Shown piece by piece: positions 34,086 through 42,876 of a stretch of DNA of 64,000 nt; within the stretch, counting starts at the first letter, position 1; every line of letters begins with the position of its first letter. The translations under genes were made by a program, and so were the position numbers. The notes below the pieces were generated by a model that worked only from the letters and a program-made list of their open reading frames with translations, ran no database searches and was not told where the DNA came from. Source of the stretch: Roseovarius mucosus (lineage in GTDB: Bacteria; Pseudomonadota; Alphaproteobacteria; Rhodobacterales; Rhodobacteraceae); assembly GCF_002080415.1 (NCBI RefSeq), contig NZ_CP020474.1, positions 3,981,501 through 4,045,500 on the forward strand, in the 5' to 3' direction.

Positions 34086-34121
34086 TTACCCATAGTTTTA
34101 TTGGGTAAAATCAGTTTTTTT
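34086..34121 (+). terminator. tRNA-Ser terminator
   Basis: TTACCCA (34086-34092) pairs with TGGGTAA (34102-34108), and seven T residues follow at 34115-34121. It directly adjoins the tRNA 3' end. Confidence 0.75.
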
Positions 34122-34184
34122 GAATACTACCCCCCTTAAAGCCCCACATAGAAGACGCGCTTACCGGCTTTTGGCTGTCCGATA

Positions 34185-34508
34185 CTAGTCCGAGGCCCAG
34201 CCGCTTTGCTCAATCAGCTTTTGCAACTCGCGTGTCTGAACAATTAGCTTACCGTCACGCGGTATTAAGCAATCAGCCCGTAAATTCTTTGGATGTGGCC
34301 TGCTGCCCTGAGAGTCCTCGTTCATGAGGTAGCTTTGTTCAGGTTTTGGCGGTCCCTCGAGCTTGCGGCTCTCCTGCCATTTCAGGATAGCGTTTGAAGT
34401 CCGTTCGGTCCCATTGTGAGCGACCATCATGCAGGGATAGCCCCGCAGGTCAGCATCTTCTGATCGGGTAGGCAGTTGCCGATAGACACGCGGATTGATG
34501 CCAACCAA
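34185..34508 (-). pseudogene. IS3-family transposase OrfB, internally deleted remnant
   Basis: The frame joins an OrfB N-terminal piece (VGINPRVYRQLPTRSEDADLR) directly to a late catalytic-core piece (NGTERTSNAILKWQESRK). The intervening residues, well over a hundred in intact relatives, are lost. In the usual DNGTE motif the catalytic Asp has become His (AHNGTE). The remaining C-terminal part after LEGPPKPEQ no longer resembles the transposase. Confidence 0.75.
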
Positions 34509-34529
34509 ACCGCAGGCTCGCCGCTGCCG

Positions 34530-34668
34530 CTATCCCTTCAGCGTTGATACATTCATCGGCTGCTCGGCCAGCAGCTTTTTGAGCTTGGCGTTCTCGGCCT
34601 CAAGAGCCTTCAGCCGCTTGGCCTCCGACACGTGCATGCCGCCAAACTTCGCACCCCGGAGAGAGCCT
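34530..34668 (-). pseudogene. IS3-family transposase OrfA, 5'-truncated remnant
   Basis: The minus-strand frame ending at 34530 reads KFGGMHVSEAKRLKALEAEN, then AKLKKLLAEQ. This is the characteristic leucine-zipper end of IS3-type OrfA. The helix-turn-helix half is missing and the frame stops early after NVSTLKG. Confidence 0.7.
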
Positions 34669-34684
34669 GGTGTATTGACGCATT

Positions 34685-35368
34685 TCAGTCTGGTTGGGCG
34701 GCGCGTTCTAGGGCGGCGTGGTCAACGATCCGCAGACCGCCATAGTCCGTGCGCACCGCGCCGACCTCGATCAGCGTTGCAAAAGCGCGGCGAAAGGCGG
34801 CACGGCTCATGCCCGCCATTCTTCCGAGGTCTTCTTGTGTCACTCGGACGGTTCCATCGTCACTTGCCAGACGCAGCAGCATCCGGGCGAACCGGGCCCG
34901 CGGGGGTAGAGAAAGCGTCTCGGCGTGGACCCTCAGGGCAAGCATCGTGTTGTTGTGGCTGAGCCTGAAAAAGCATGGCCAATCTTCGGGATTGTTGGCA
35001 AGGTTGCGGCGCACGGCGTTGATCGGGATGCGGAAAACGCGGCAATCCGTAGCCGCCGAAACGGTCACGCCCCGGTTCTTCTCCGCCAAAAGCGCCGAGT
35101 CGCCGATCCAGAAGCCGGGCTTTGCCCGATAGATGGTCACTTCCTCGTCGCCCCCGATTGCAATCGAAACATCGAGAAGGCCCTGGCCCAAACCAAAGAG
35201 CGCGTCCGGGGCATCACCAATCGTATAGATCATTCCGCCGCGCGGAACCGTCATCCAACGACCGGCCATCGCCATGCGGGTCTGGAATGCCAATGGCTGC
35301 TCGTGGAGCCAGCCCTCAGTGGGCAAACTGGAGAGCTGAATGGTGGCTTTTTCATCTGATTGCTTCAT
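34685..35368 (-). CDS. Crp/Fnr-family transcriptional regulator
   Basis: The 227-residue protein has an N-terminal cyclic-nucleotide-binding-like beta roll (MIYTIGDAPDALFGLGQGLLDV, KPGFWIGDSALL) and a C-terminal winged helix. The recognition segment is VTQEDLGRMAGMSRAAFRRAFATL. There is no Fnr-type Cys cluster. The ATG at 35368 has a GGGGAGGG ribosome site; a longer reading to 35446 is rejected for lack of one. It is divergent from the OMP-alkylsulfatase genes and is a natural candidate to control them. It ends beside the IS3 relic. Confidence 0.88.
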   Translation of the reverse strand: MKQSDEKATIQLSSLPTEGWLHEQPLAFQTRMAMAGRWMTVPRGGMIYTIGDAPDALFGLGQGLLDVSIAIGGDEEVTIYRAKPGFWIGDSALLAEKNRGVTVSAATDCRVFRIPINAVRRNLANNPEDWPCFFRLSHNNTMLALRVHAETLSLPPRARFARMLLRLASDDGTVRVTQEDLGRMAGMSRAAFRRAFATLIEVGAVRTDYGGLRIVDHAALERAAQPD

Positions 35369-35549
35369 TCGTCGCAAACCCTCCCCATAAAGTCGGTATG
35401 ATTCATTAAATACGAATGACGTCTGAATTTCGTTGACAGATATCAATTGGGCTTTCGGGCGGCGAGACGGGTCCGCAGCCGAGGGGGAAAGCTTTCATAT
35501 CGGAAACGAGCAGGCGACACGTTTTGACCGCAACTGGGGAGCGTGGAGG

Positions 35550-36296
35550 ATGTCTTGGAGAGCGTGCATCATTGCCGCGTTGACGGTTTCGCCACTGGCG
35601 TCGGTGGGGGCAGCGCAAGAAGCATCCTGGGAATTCACCCTCTCTCCGTATGTTTGGACGCCCGGGGCCTCTACATCTATCGAGACTGGTTTTGGCACGA
35701 TTGACGCCGATGCGGGTGTTGGTGACGTCCTCTCGGCAACTGATTTCGCCTTTATGGGGGTGTTTGAGGCGCGGCGCGGGCCTTGGAGCCTGATCGCCGA
35801 TCTTGTTTATACCGATCTCTCTGAGCGCCAGAATGCCCCGTTCGGCGCTCTCTTTTCGCGTGCGACGGTGGAAACTGAACTGCGGGTGGCAAGCGGCTAT
35901 GCGGCCTATCGGCTAAAGGAGGGCGCACAGGTGTCGGTCGATCTGATGGGCGGGTTCCGTGCTGTGAGCGCCGATCTGGATGTTAGGCTCGCACCGGGCA
36001 CGCTGCCGGGGCAGAGGTTCAACTTGGGCGACACTTGGATTGACCCAGTTCTGGGCGGGCGCATTCGTGTCGCCCTCAACTCGCGTTGGTATCTCACCGT
36101 CCTGGCCGACTTTGGCGGCTCGGGGGGCGGGGACGACCGCACTTGGCAGGCCGTTGGGATGTTGGGCTACCAGATCAACGACCGTTGGTCGGTGCAGGGC
36201 GGTTGGCGCCACATGACGATCGACAGAGAGATCAAGGGACGCGACGTCGAGATTGATCTCGGAGGGCCGCTGATCGGTCTGACCGCACGGTTCTGA
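35550..36296 (+). CDS. Predicted outer-membrane beta-barrel protein
   Basis: The 248-residue protein starts at the ATG at 35550 (MSWRACIIAALTVS), with a Sec signal cleaved near ASVGAAQEA. The mature part is rich in alternating hydrophobic/aromatic strands (WEFTLSPYVWTPG, RVALNSRWYLTVLADFGGSG) and ends with aromatic Phe (LTARF), as in outer-membrane barrels. The family is not certain. It is the first of three genes with an alkylsulfatase and a second barrel, so transport or binding of alkyl sulfates or released alcohols is a reasonable guess. Confidence 0.75.
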   Translation: MSWRACIIAALTVSPLASVGAAQEASWEFTLSPYVWTPGASTSIETGFGTIDADAGVGDVLSATDFAFMGVFEARRGPWSLIADLVYTDLSERQNAPFGALFSRATVETELRVASGYAAYRLKEGAQVSVDLMGGFRAVSADLDVRLAPGTLPGQRFNLGDTWIDPVLGGRIRVALNSRWYLTVLADFGGSGGGDDRTWQAVGMLGYQINDRWSVQGGWRHMTIDREIKGRDVEIDLGGPLIGLTARF

Positions 36297-36327
36297 CACT
36301 TGAGGATAACGCAATAAGGAGAGCACA

Positions 36328-38427
36328 ATGACCACAAGGCGCCAATTCATCGGAGCCATCCCCGTTACGGGCGCAGCTTTTGCGCTGAGCGGTGCGCTAT
36401 TCAACGAGGGGCCAGCCTTGGCTCAGGAAGCGCCGCCACCGCTTGCGGGTCATTTCCACCCCAAAGGCAAGGCGCCCAGCGTTCACACCATCCGGGCGCT
36501 CGAGGCGTCAGTGGCAAATCTGCCGCTCTCGGATACGCGGGATTTCGAAGAGCAGGCGCGCGGCTTCCTTGCCCCCCTGCCTGACCTCAAGATCATGGCG
36601 GATGCGGGCAACGTCGCCTGGGATCACGAGCGATTTCTATTCAACGAGACGCAAGAGTCCTTTGACAGCATCCATCCCTCGCTTCTTCGGATCGCGCGGC
36701 TGAACAATAACTATGGGCTCTACGAAGTTATTCCGGGCATCTATCAGGTCCGTGGCCCCGATCTTGCCAATATTACCTTCGTGCGCGGCAAGACGGGCTG
36801 GATCATCTTTGACATTATGACAGCGGCCGAGACAGCGCGGGCGTCTTGGGAGTTGTTCCAGCGCGAGGTTGGGGAGGGTCTCCCGCTCAAGGCGGTGATT
36901 TATTCGCATACGCACGGAGATCACTTTGGTGGGGTGCGTGGCATTGTCAGCGATGAAGACGTGACCTCGGGCCGGGTCGAAATCATCGCTCCGGGCGGCT
37001 TCATGGACTTTACCATCTCGGAAAACGTCTATGCCGGGAATGCGATGAACCGGCGGCTGTTCTACCAATACGGCCTGCTTTTGCCGGTGGCCCCGCACGG
37101 GTTTGTGACGCAGGGCCTTGGCCATGTTGTGCCTGCCGGGGCATCCGGGTTGATCGCGCCCACGCGCTCGATCACCGAGCCCATCGAGGAGGTCGAGATC
37201 GACGGGTTGCGGATGATCTTTCAGAATACGCCCAACACCGAAGCCCCTCGGGAGATGAACACCTATATCCCCGAGATGAAGGCGCTGTGGATGGCCGAGA
37301 ACGTGACCGCGACGCTGCACAACATCTACACGCTGCGCGGTGCTCCGGTGCGCGATCCGCTCAACTGGTCGAAATATATCGCCGATGCGCTGTTCCGCTT
37401 TGGGCAAGAGGCCGAAGTCATGTTCGCCTCGCATCACTGGCCACGTTGGGGCAACGCGCGCATTCAGGAGGTGCTCCGCGACCAGCGCGATCTCTATGCC
37501 AACGCCAACAATCAGGTGCTGCATTATGCCAATCAGGGTGTGACCATCAACCAGATCCACAATGTCTATGAGGTGCCGAAGGGGCTTCAGGCGAAATGGC
37601 ATTGCCGGGGCTATCACGGCTCTCCTGAACATAACGCCCGTGGTGTGGCACAGCGCTTTCTCGGGTTCTGGGATTGTAACCCCGCGACGCTGATCCCGCT
37701 ATCGCCCGCCGACTCGGCCCCGCTTTATGTCGACATGATGGGTGGCTCCGCGCAGATCATTGCGCGCTCGCGCGCCTTGTTTGACGCGGGCGACTACCTG
37801 CTTGCCTCGGAGATCATGAACAAGCTGGTTCAGGCGGAGCCGGGCAATGTCGAGGCCAAGGACCTGCTGGCCGACGTCTTTGAACAGCTTGGCTATCAGC
37901 AAGAGAATCCTGGGCTGCGCAACAGTTTCCTCGCGGCGGCCTACGAGCTTCGGACAGGTATTCCTCAGGGCGCAACCGCAAGCTCGACCGGGCCGGATAT
38001 CATTCGGGCCATGTCGACCGAGCTTTTTCTCAACTTCCTTGGCATCCGGATGGACAGCCAAAGGGCGGAGGGGTTGGAATTCAGCATCAATCTTGTGACG
38101 CCGGACAATGGTGAGCAGTTCATCGTCGAGTTACGGAACGCAACGCTGACCAACATTCAGGGGTTCCAGGACCCGGCGGCGGACCTGACGCTAACGATCA
38201 ACCGTGCCGATCTGGAGGTGACGATGGCGGGGATCAAGCCGCTGGACGAACAGCTTGCCGATGGCACGGCAACGGCCGAGGGCGATCTGGCAATCCTCGG
38301 ACAGCTTGCGGCGTTGATGGTAGATTTCGATCCAAGGTTCGAAATCATGCCCGGCACCAAGGCAAAATCTGATGCGGCGGATACAGACCCCTACGCGGCT
38401 ACGGTCGGGGCTGTCATTTCCGAGTAA
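36328..38427 (+). CDS. Alkyl sulfatase, SdsA1 family (metallo-beta-lactamase fold)
   Basis: The 699-residue protein has a twin-arginine leader (TTRRQFIGAIPVTG, cleavage near ALAQE). A metallo-beta-lactamase domain carries YSHTHGDHFGGVRG, and the Zn ligands extend through EVMFASHHWPRWG. A helical dimerisation domain follows, and a C-terminal SCP2-like domain starts at about residue 575. The family hydrolyses primary alkyl sulfates such as dodecyl sulfate to the alcohol and sulfate in the periplasm. It stands between two barrel genes and opposite a Crp-like regulator. It may allow use of sulfated surfactants or natural sulfate esters as carbon or sulfur sources. Confidence 0.92.
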   Translation: MTTRRQFIGAIPVTGAAFALSGALFNEGPALAQEAPPPLAGHFHPKGKAPSVHTIRALEASVANLPLSDTRDFEEQARGFLAPLPDLKIMADAGNVAWDHERFLFNETQESFDSIHPSLLRIARLNNNYGLYEVIPGIYQVRGPDLANITFVRGKTGWIIFDIMTAAETARASWELFQREVGEGLPLKAVIYSHTHGDHFGGVRGIVSDEDVTSGRVEIIAPGGFMDFTISENVYAGNAMNRRLFYQYGLLLPVAPHGFVTQGLGHVVPAGASGLIAPTRSITEPIEEVEIDGLRMIFQNTPNTEAPREMNTYIPEMKALWMAENVTATLHNIYTLRGAPVRDPLNWSKYIADALFRFGQEAEVMFASHHWPRWGNARIQEVLRDQRDLYANANNQVLHYANQGVTINQIHNVYEVPKGLQAKWHCRGYHGSPEHNARGVAQRFLGFWDCNPATLIPLSPADSAPLYVDMMGGSAQIIARSRALFDAGDYLLASEIMNKLVQAEPGNVEAKDLLADVFEQLGYQQENPGLRNSFLAAAYELRTGIPQGATASSTGPDIIRAMSTELFLNFLGIRMDSQRAEGLEFSINLVTPDNGEQFIVELRNATLTNIQGFQDPAADLTLTINRADLEVTMAGIKPLDEQLADGTATAEGDLAILGQLAALMVDFDPRFEIMPGTKAKSDAADTDPYAATVGAVISE

Positions 38428-38571
38428 ACCTCTGGTGGTCAGCGCAGGATCATCGCTTGCCACCCCCTTGTTCGCTTGACCTTGCATTCCGGGACGACGG
38501 CAGAACGCCGGAGGCGCAGCATCCGCCTTAGGACACCCCGGAGCAGATCAACCTCAAAAAGGAGACGATCC

Positions 38572-39378
38572 ATGCGCCGACATCTTGTCGCTGTGGGCCT
38601 CAGCCTCTTGCTTGCTGGCCCATGGGGCGGGCAGGCCTTGGCCCAAGACGCCGAAGAGCTTGCCCAGCAACTGGCAAATCCGGTCGCCTCGCTCATCAGC
38701 GTGCCGTTCCAGTTCAATCAGGACGACGGCATCGGACCAAATGGCGATGGATCGCGACTGGTTCTTAACGTCCAGCCGGTTATTCCCTTTTCTATCGGCG
38801 AGAATTGGAACCTGATTTCGCGGACGATTGTCCCGATCATCCATCAGGATGATGTCGTGCCTGGATCAGGATCGCAGAGCGGCCTTGGCGACATTCTCCA
38901 GAGTTTCTTCTTCTCGCCCAAGGCCCCCACGGCGGGCGGTGTCATTTGGGGACTGGGGTCTGTCGTGCTCTTTCCGACTGCGACCGATGATCTGCTCGGT
39001 TCCGAGAAATGGGGGGCAGGGCCGACTGGCGTCGTGCTGGTTCAACGCGGGCCCTGGACAGTGGGGGGGCTGGCCAACCACATTTGGTCCTTTGCCGGTG
39101 ATGACGCGCGCGCGGATATCAACAGGACCTTTGTGCAACCCTTCATCTCATACACCACAGAGAATGCTTGGACCTTCACCTTGCAGACTGAGACTGCCTA
39201 TGACTGGGAGGCCGAGGACTGGGCGGTTCCAGTCAATGCAGTGGCCTCAAAACTGGTGCGGATCGGGGGCAAGCCTGTCAGCCTGTTCGGCGGCGTTCGC
39301 TATTGGGCCGACAGCCCAGCCGCAGGTCCCGATGGTTGGGGGATACGCTTTGGGGCGACATTCCTCTTTCCAAAATGA
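38572..39378 (+). CDS. Predicted outer-membrane transporter-like beta-barrel protein
   Basis: The 268-residue protein has a Sec signal (MRRHLVAVGLSLLLAG to ALAQDAE). Its strand-rich mature part contains VPFQFNQDDGIGPNGDGSRLVLNVQP and ends LFPK. It resembles the family annotated as transporters of the phenol-degradation MetA type, but this is by eye only. A strong ribosome site (AAGGAGACG) precedes the ATG. It ends the alkylsulfatase group and may import a hydrophobic substrate. Confidence 0.75.
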   Translation: MRRHLVAVGLSLLLAGPWGGQALAQDAEELAQQLANPVASLISVPFQFNQDDGIGPNGDGSRLVLNVQPVIPFSIGENWNLISRTIVPIIHQDDVVPGSGSQSGLGDILQSFFFSPKAPTAGGVIWGLGSVVLFPTATDDLLGSEKWGAGPTGVVLVQRGPWTVGGLANHIWSFAGDDARADINRTFVQPFISYTTENAWTFTLQTETAYDWEAEDWAVPVNAVASKLVRIGGKPVSLFGGVRYWADSPAAGPDGWGIRFGATFLFPK

Positions 39379-39469
39379 GCTGGCACGGATCGGGAGGGGC
39401 GGGTTTGCGCAAGATGTCCGGTGGGTTGTCCGTGTCGGCGCCGCATGGATGCGCCGACACGGATTTTCC

Positions 39470-40585
39470 TCAGGCGTTCGGATTAGCCAATGTGCCAATC
39501 GTCACGTCGAGGGTCTTTTCCGTGCCTTTGTGCAGCACGGTGACCGGCACGACGGCCTCGGGATCGGTCGCAGCCACGGCGCGGGTCAGATCGCGCAACT
39601 CGGCAATCGCGGTCTCGTTGAAGCTGAGGATGATGTCGCCTTGCATGAGGCCCGCCTTGGCCGCGGGGCTGTCGGGCGTCACATTCTCGATCACAGCGCC
39701 TCTGGGGGTGTCATAACCCAGCACCTGCGCGATATCCTCGGGCATCGGCTTGATCTGCACGCCCAGCCAGCCACGGGTGATCATGCCGTCATCCGACAGG
39801 TCCGCCACGATGTGCTGCACGAGGTCCGACGGGACTGCAAAGCCAATGCCGACCGACCCACCATCCGGCGAGAAGATGGCGGTGTTCATGCCGATCACCT
39901 CGCCTGCATTGTTGAAGAGCGGCCCGCCGGAATTGCCCCGGTTGATGGCGGCATCGGTCTGGATATAGTCATCATAGGGGCCAGAATTGATGTTGCGCGA
40001 CAGGGCCGAGACGATGCCGGATGTCACCGTGCCGCCCAGACCGTAGGGATTGCCAACTGCAACCACCTCATCCCCGGCCCGCATCGTGTCCGACTTGCCG
40101 AAACGCACGAAGGGCAGGGGTTCCTCTGTGTCAAGCTGAAGAACGGCCACATCAGTCAGCGGGTCGCTGCCGATAACGGTGGCTTCGAAGGCGCGGCCAT
40201 CGGCCAATTTGACGGTCACGGTCTCGGCACCTTCGACCACGTGGTTGTTGGTGACGATCTTGCCGTCTTCGGAAATGATGAAGCCCGATCCAAGACCTTG
40301 ACGGGCTGGCATCTCACCCTCGGGCATCATCCGCTCGAATTGACGGCGCAGCTCTTCGGGCAGGTCTTCGGGCAATTGGCCGGACATGTTGGTCGGCTGT
40401 GCCTTGGCGGTGACTTCGATATAGACCACTGCGGGCGAGACGGCGGCGACAAGATCGCCATATCCCCCCGCAGGGACAGCCAGCGCTGGGCTGGCGATGC
40501 CGAGAGAAAGGCCTGTTGCGCCCAAGACGGCGGCAAGGGCTGCGGACCCTGCAAGGCGACGGGAAAGAGGTGTGGAGGACATCAT
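39470..40585 (-). CDS. DegP/HtrA-like periplasmic serine protease with one PDZ domain
   Basis: The 371-residue protein has a Sec signal (LAGSAALAAVLGATGLSLGI to ASPALA). The trypsin-like domain has catalytic His115 (TNNHVVEG), Asp145 (LTDVAVLQ) and Ser219 (NRGNSGGPL). One C-terminal PDZ domain (WLGVQIKPMP, PAAKAGLMQGDIILSFN) is present; DegP and DegQ normally have two. It should degrade misfolded envelope proteins. The frame opens upstream to 40732, but the ATG at 40585 has a GGAG site. It is divergent from an OmpR-type regulator, which may control it in an envelope-stress circuit. Confidence 0.9.
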   Translation of the reverse strand: MMSSTPLSRRLAGSAALAAVLGATGLSLGIASPALAVPAGGYGDLVAAVSPAVVYIEVTAKAQPTNMSGQLPEDLPEELRRQFERMMPEGEMPARQGLGSGFIISEDGKIVTNNHVVEGAETVTVKLADGRAFEATVIGSDPLTDVAVLQLDTEEPLPFVRFGKSDTMRAGDEVVAVGNPYGLGGTVTSGIVSALSRNINSGPYDDYIQTDAAINRGNSGGPLFNNAGEVIGMNTAIFSPDGGSVGIGFAVPSDLVQHIVADLSDDGMITRGWLGVQIKPMPEDIAQVLGYDTPRGAVIENVTPDSPAAKAGLMQGDIILSFNETAIAELRDLTRAVAATDPEAVVPVTVLHKGTEKTLDVTIGTLANPNA

Positions 40586-40757
40586 TGAAAGCTCCGTTGT
40601 GTTGCGTGCGATGGTGCCCATATGATGCGCGGGTCTCACAGCCGGATGTGCCCAACTATACAAATAGTTTAGGTAGGGCAGGCGCTTCCAAAAACGGGTG
40701 CAAATCGGTTTCAACGGGGATAGCCGGTTCACAGGCCAAGGAAATCACGAGGATGAC

Positions 40758-41429
40758 ATGAAGCTGCTTGTGGTCGAAGACGATGCAACGACGGGGGCCT
40801 ATATCGCGCGGGGTCTGCGCGAGGAAGGGCAGAGCGTCGACCTGGTCAGCAACGGGCGGGATGCGTTGATTCAGGCAACGAGCGGACCCTATGACGTTCT
40901 GATCATCGACCGAATGCTGCCGGAAATCGACGGGCTGACACTGGTCAAGACCCTGCGCGGCGCGGGCAACCAAACGCCGGTTCTTTTTCTGACCTCGCTT
41001 GGCAGCGTCGACGAACGTGTCAGCGGTTTGAACGCGGGGGCGGATGATTATCTGGTCAAACCCTTTGCCTTTGGCGAGTTATCGGCACGGGTTGCGGCGC
41101 TGGCGCGGCGTCCGCATGCGCTGGAGCAAGAGACCGTGTTGCGCGCAGGCCCTCTGGAAATGGATCTGATCGCCCGCAAGGTGACGCGAGAGGGGCAGGA
41201 GATTGACCTTTTGCCACGTGAGTTTGCCATTCTCGAACATCTCATGCGCCGCAAGGGGCGCGTGCAGACACGCACGATGCTGCTCGAGGCGATCTGGGAT
41301 ATCTCGTTCGATCCGATGACCAATGTGGTCGAAACCCATATCAGCCGCTTGCGGGCCAAGGTTGACAAACCCTTTACAACCGAACTTATCAAGACGGTGC
41401 GCGGTGCCGGCTACCGGATCGACGCATGA
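40758..41429 (+). CDS. OmpR/PhoB-family response regulator
   Basis: The 223-residue protein has a receiver with D8/D9 acidic residues, acceptor Asp51 (VLIIDRMLPE), Lys in LVKPFAFGEL, and a C-terminal winged helix (NVVETHISRLRAKVDKP). The ATG at 40758 follows a GAGGA ribosome site. It overlaps the kinase gene by 4 bases and is divergent from the DegP-like protease gene, which it may regulate. Confidence 0.93.
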   Translation: MKLLVVEDDATTGAYIARGLREEGQSVDLVSNGRDALIQATSGPYDVLIIDRMLPEIDGLTLVKTLRGAGNQTPVLFLTSLGSVDERVSGLNAGADDYLVKPFAFGELSARVAALARRPHALEQETVLRAGPLEMDLIARKVTREGQEIDLLPREFAILEHLMRRKGRVQTRTMLLEAIWDISFDPMTNVVETHISRLRAKVDKPFTTELIKTVRGAGYRIDA

Positions 41430-42778
41430 CCTTGAGGCGCGCCTTTTTGCTGCGCTCTATGCCGATCCGGCTGGCGGCGGGGCTTGTGCTCTTGTTCGCG
41501 CTGGTATCGCTGCTGGGGCTTTGGGCGAGTTACCTCTACACGCGGTCCTCTTTCGAGCAGACGCTCCGCGCCGATCTTACGCAGGATATGGCGGGTTTTC
41601 GCGCGGCCCCGTCTGCCGCCGCCCTCGCCGCACTGGTCGAGGCCGAGGCACGCAGCACCGATCCTGAGCGGGTCGTGCTGAGCTATTTCGCCCCGAACGG
41701 GCGGCATTATGGCAATGCGCTGGTGGCGCGCGATGCGGATGGATATCGGATCATATCCTATCTTCCGGGCAATCCTGAGATTGAGGGGCGATTTCTGGCG
41801 CTGACCACATCGCTGCAGGCTGGCCAGTTGACCGTGGCGCGCAGCCTTGCGCATATCGACGCGCTGCGGGACGCGTTTCTCAACATTCTGGGTATCTCGC
41901 TGCTGCCCACGGTTCTTGTGGCGCTGTCGGGCGGGTGGGTGCTGGCGCGGCGCGGCGCACGACATGTGGCGGTCATCAGCGGAACGCTGGATCACCTGAC
42001 ATCGGGAAACCGAGAGGCGCGGGTGGGGGATGTCACAGGCTGGTCAGACGATCTGGCGCGCATCGCCACCAAGGTCGATCAGATGGCCCGCGCGCAAGAG
42101 GATGCGGTCGAGAGCCTGCGGCAGGTGTCCTCGGATATTGCCCATGACCTCAAGACCCCGATCCAGTGCGCCGCCGTGCATCTGGACGATCTGAGCCAGA
42201 GCCCGGATCTGACCAAGGAGGCGCGGGAGATGCTGGGCCGGGCTCAGGCGGAACTCGACAGGATCGTGGCGATCTTTCACGCGCTCTTGCAACTGTCGCA
42301 AATCGAAAGCGGCTCGCCACGAGGGCGGTTTGCGCCGGTGGACCTGTCAGAACTGTGCCAGACGCTCTGTGATGTTTACGATCCTGCAACGGCCGAGAAT
42401 GGGCAAATGCTGATCTGCGCCCTGCCGGATGCGCCCGTGCGCCCGGTGATGGGGGACCGCACCCTCTTGGGGCAGGTTCTGGCCAATCTCATCGAGAATG
42501 CGATGCACCACACCCCGCAAGGCACCACGATCACCGTTGCCCTATCAGAGGCAGAGACCCATATCGACCTGTCGGTCACGGATAACGGCCCCGGCATTCC
42601 CGAGGCAGAGCGGGATCTGGTGCTGCGCCGTCTCTACCGGCTGGATCGCAGTCGCGGGACCCCCGGAAACGGTCTGGGGCTGAGCCTGGTGGCGGGCATC
42701 GCCCAGGTGCATGACGCGGCGCTGACCCTCGAAGATGCGGGGCCGGGTCTGCGGGTTAGGCTCCGCTTTCCCGCCTAA
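41426..42778 (+). CDS. Sensor histidine kinase of the OmpR-partner type
   Basis: In this 450-residue protein two membrane segments (about 15-37 and 152-173) flank a periplasmic sensor. A HAMP region, HisKA box DIAHDLKTPIQ (His240), and HATPase with N box and G boxes (TDNGPGIPEAERDLVL, GNGLGLSLVAGI) follow. The layout resembles QseC/BasS-like kinases. It phosphorylates the response regulator encoded just upstream. Confidence 0.92.
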   Translation: MTLRRAFLLRSMPIRLAAGLVLLFALVSLLGLWASYLYTRSSFEQTLRADLTQDMAGFRAAPSAAALAALVEAEARSTDPERVVLSYFAPNGRHYGNALVARDADGYRIISYLPGNPEIEGRFLALTTSLQAGQLTVARSLAHIDALRDAFLNILGISLLPTVLVALSGGWVLARRGARHVAVISGTLDHLTSGNREARVGDVTGWSDDLARIATKVDQMARAQEDAVESLRQVSSDIAHDLKTPIQCAAVHLDDLSQSPDLTKEAREMLGRAQAELDRIVAIFHALLQLSQIESGSPRGRFAPVDLSELCQTLCDVYDPATAENGQMLICALPDAPVRPVMGDRTLLGQVLANLIENAMHHTPQGTTITVALSEAETHIDLSVTDNGPGIPEAERDLVLRRLYRLDRSRGTPGNGLGLSLVAGIAQVHDAALTLEDAGPGLRVRLRFPA

Positions 42779-42782
42779 AGCC

Positions 42783-42801
42783 TTTCAGCATTTCGCTGAA
42801 A
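42783..42801. terminator. Hairpin between kinase and hydrolase genes
   Basis: TTTCAGC (42783-42789) and GCTGAAA (42795-42801) form a short stem with an ATTTC loop 4 bases after the kinase stop. Only a weak U-tract follows on either strand, so termination is possible but not proven. Confidence 0.4.
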
Positions 42802-42876
42802 CGCCAACACGCTTTAACCCTTTGAATTGGCGAAATTTCAAACCCAAAAAGTCTATCAACTTTTTCTGAAATTGCT

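Larger units (their letters stand above)
34185..34668 (-). mobile_element. IS3-family insertion sequence relic
   Basis: Fragments of both IS3 transposase frames lie in order on the minus strand beside tRNA-Ser: the C-terminal part of orfA, then a fused and internally deleted orfB. Both ends of the element are missing and the frames are broken, so it cannot transpose. The local base composition is lower in GC than its neighbours. Confidence 0.75.

Noticed and set aside
38828..40588. 586-codon plus-strand frame across the second barrel gene and the DegP-like gene
   Set aside because: It overlaps the barrel gene in another frame and is antisense to the protease with its catalytic triad.
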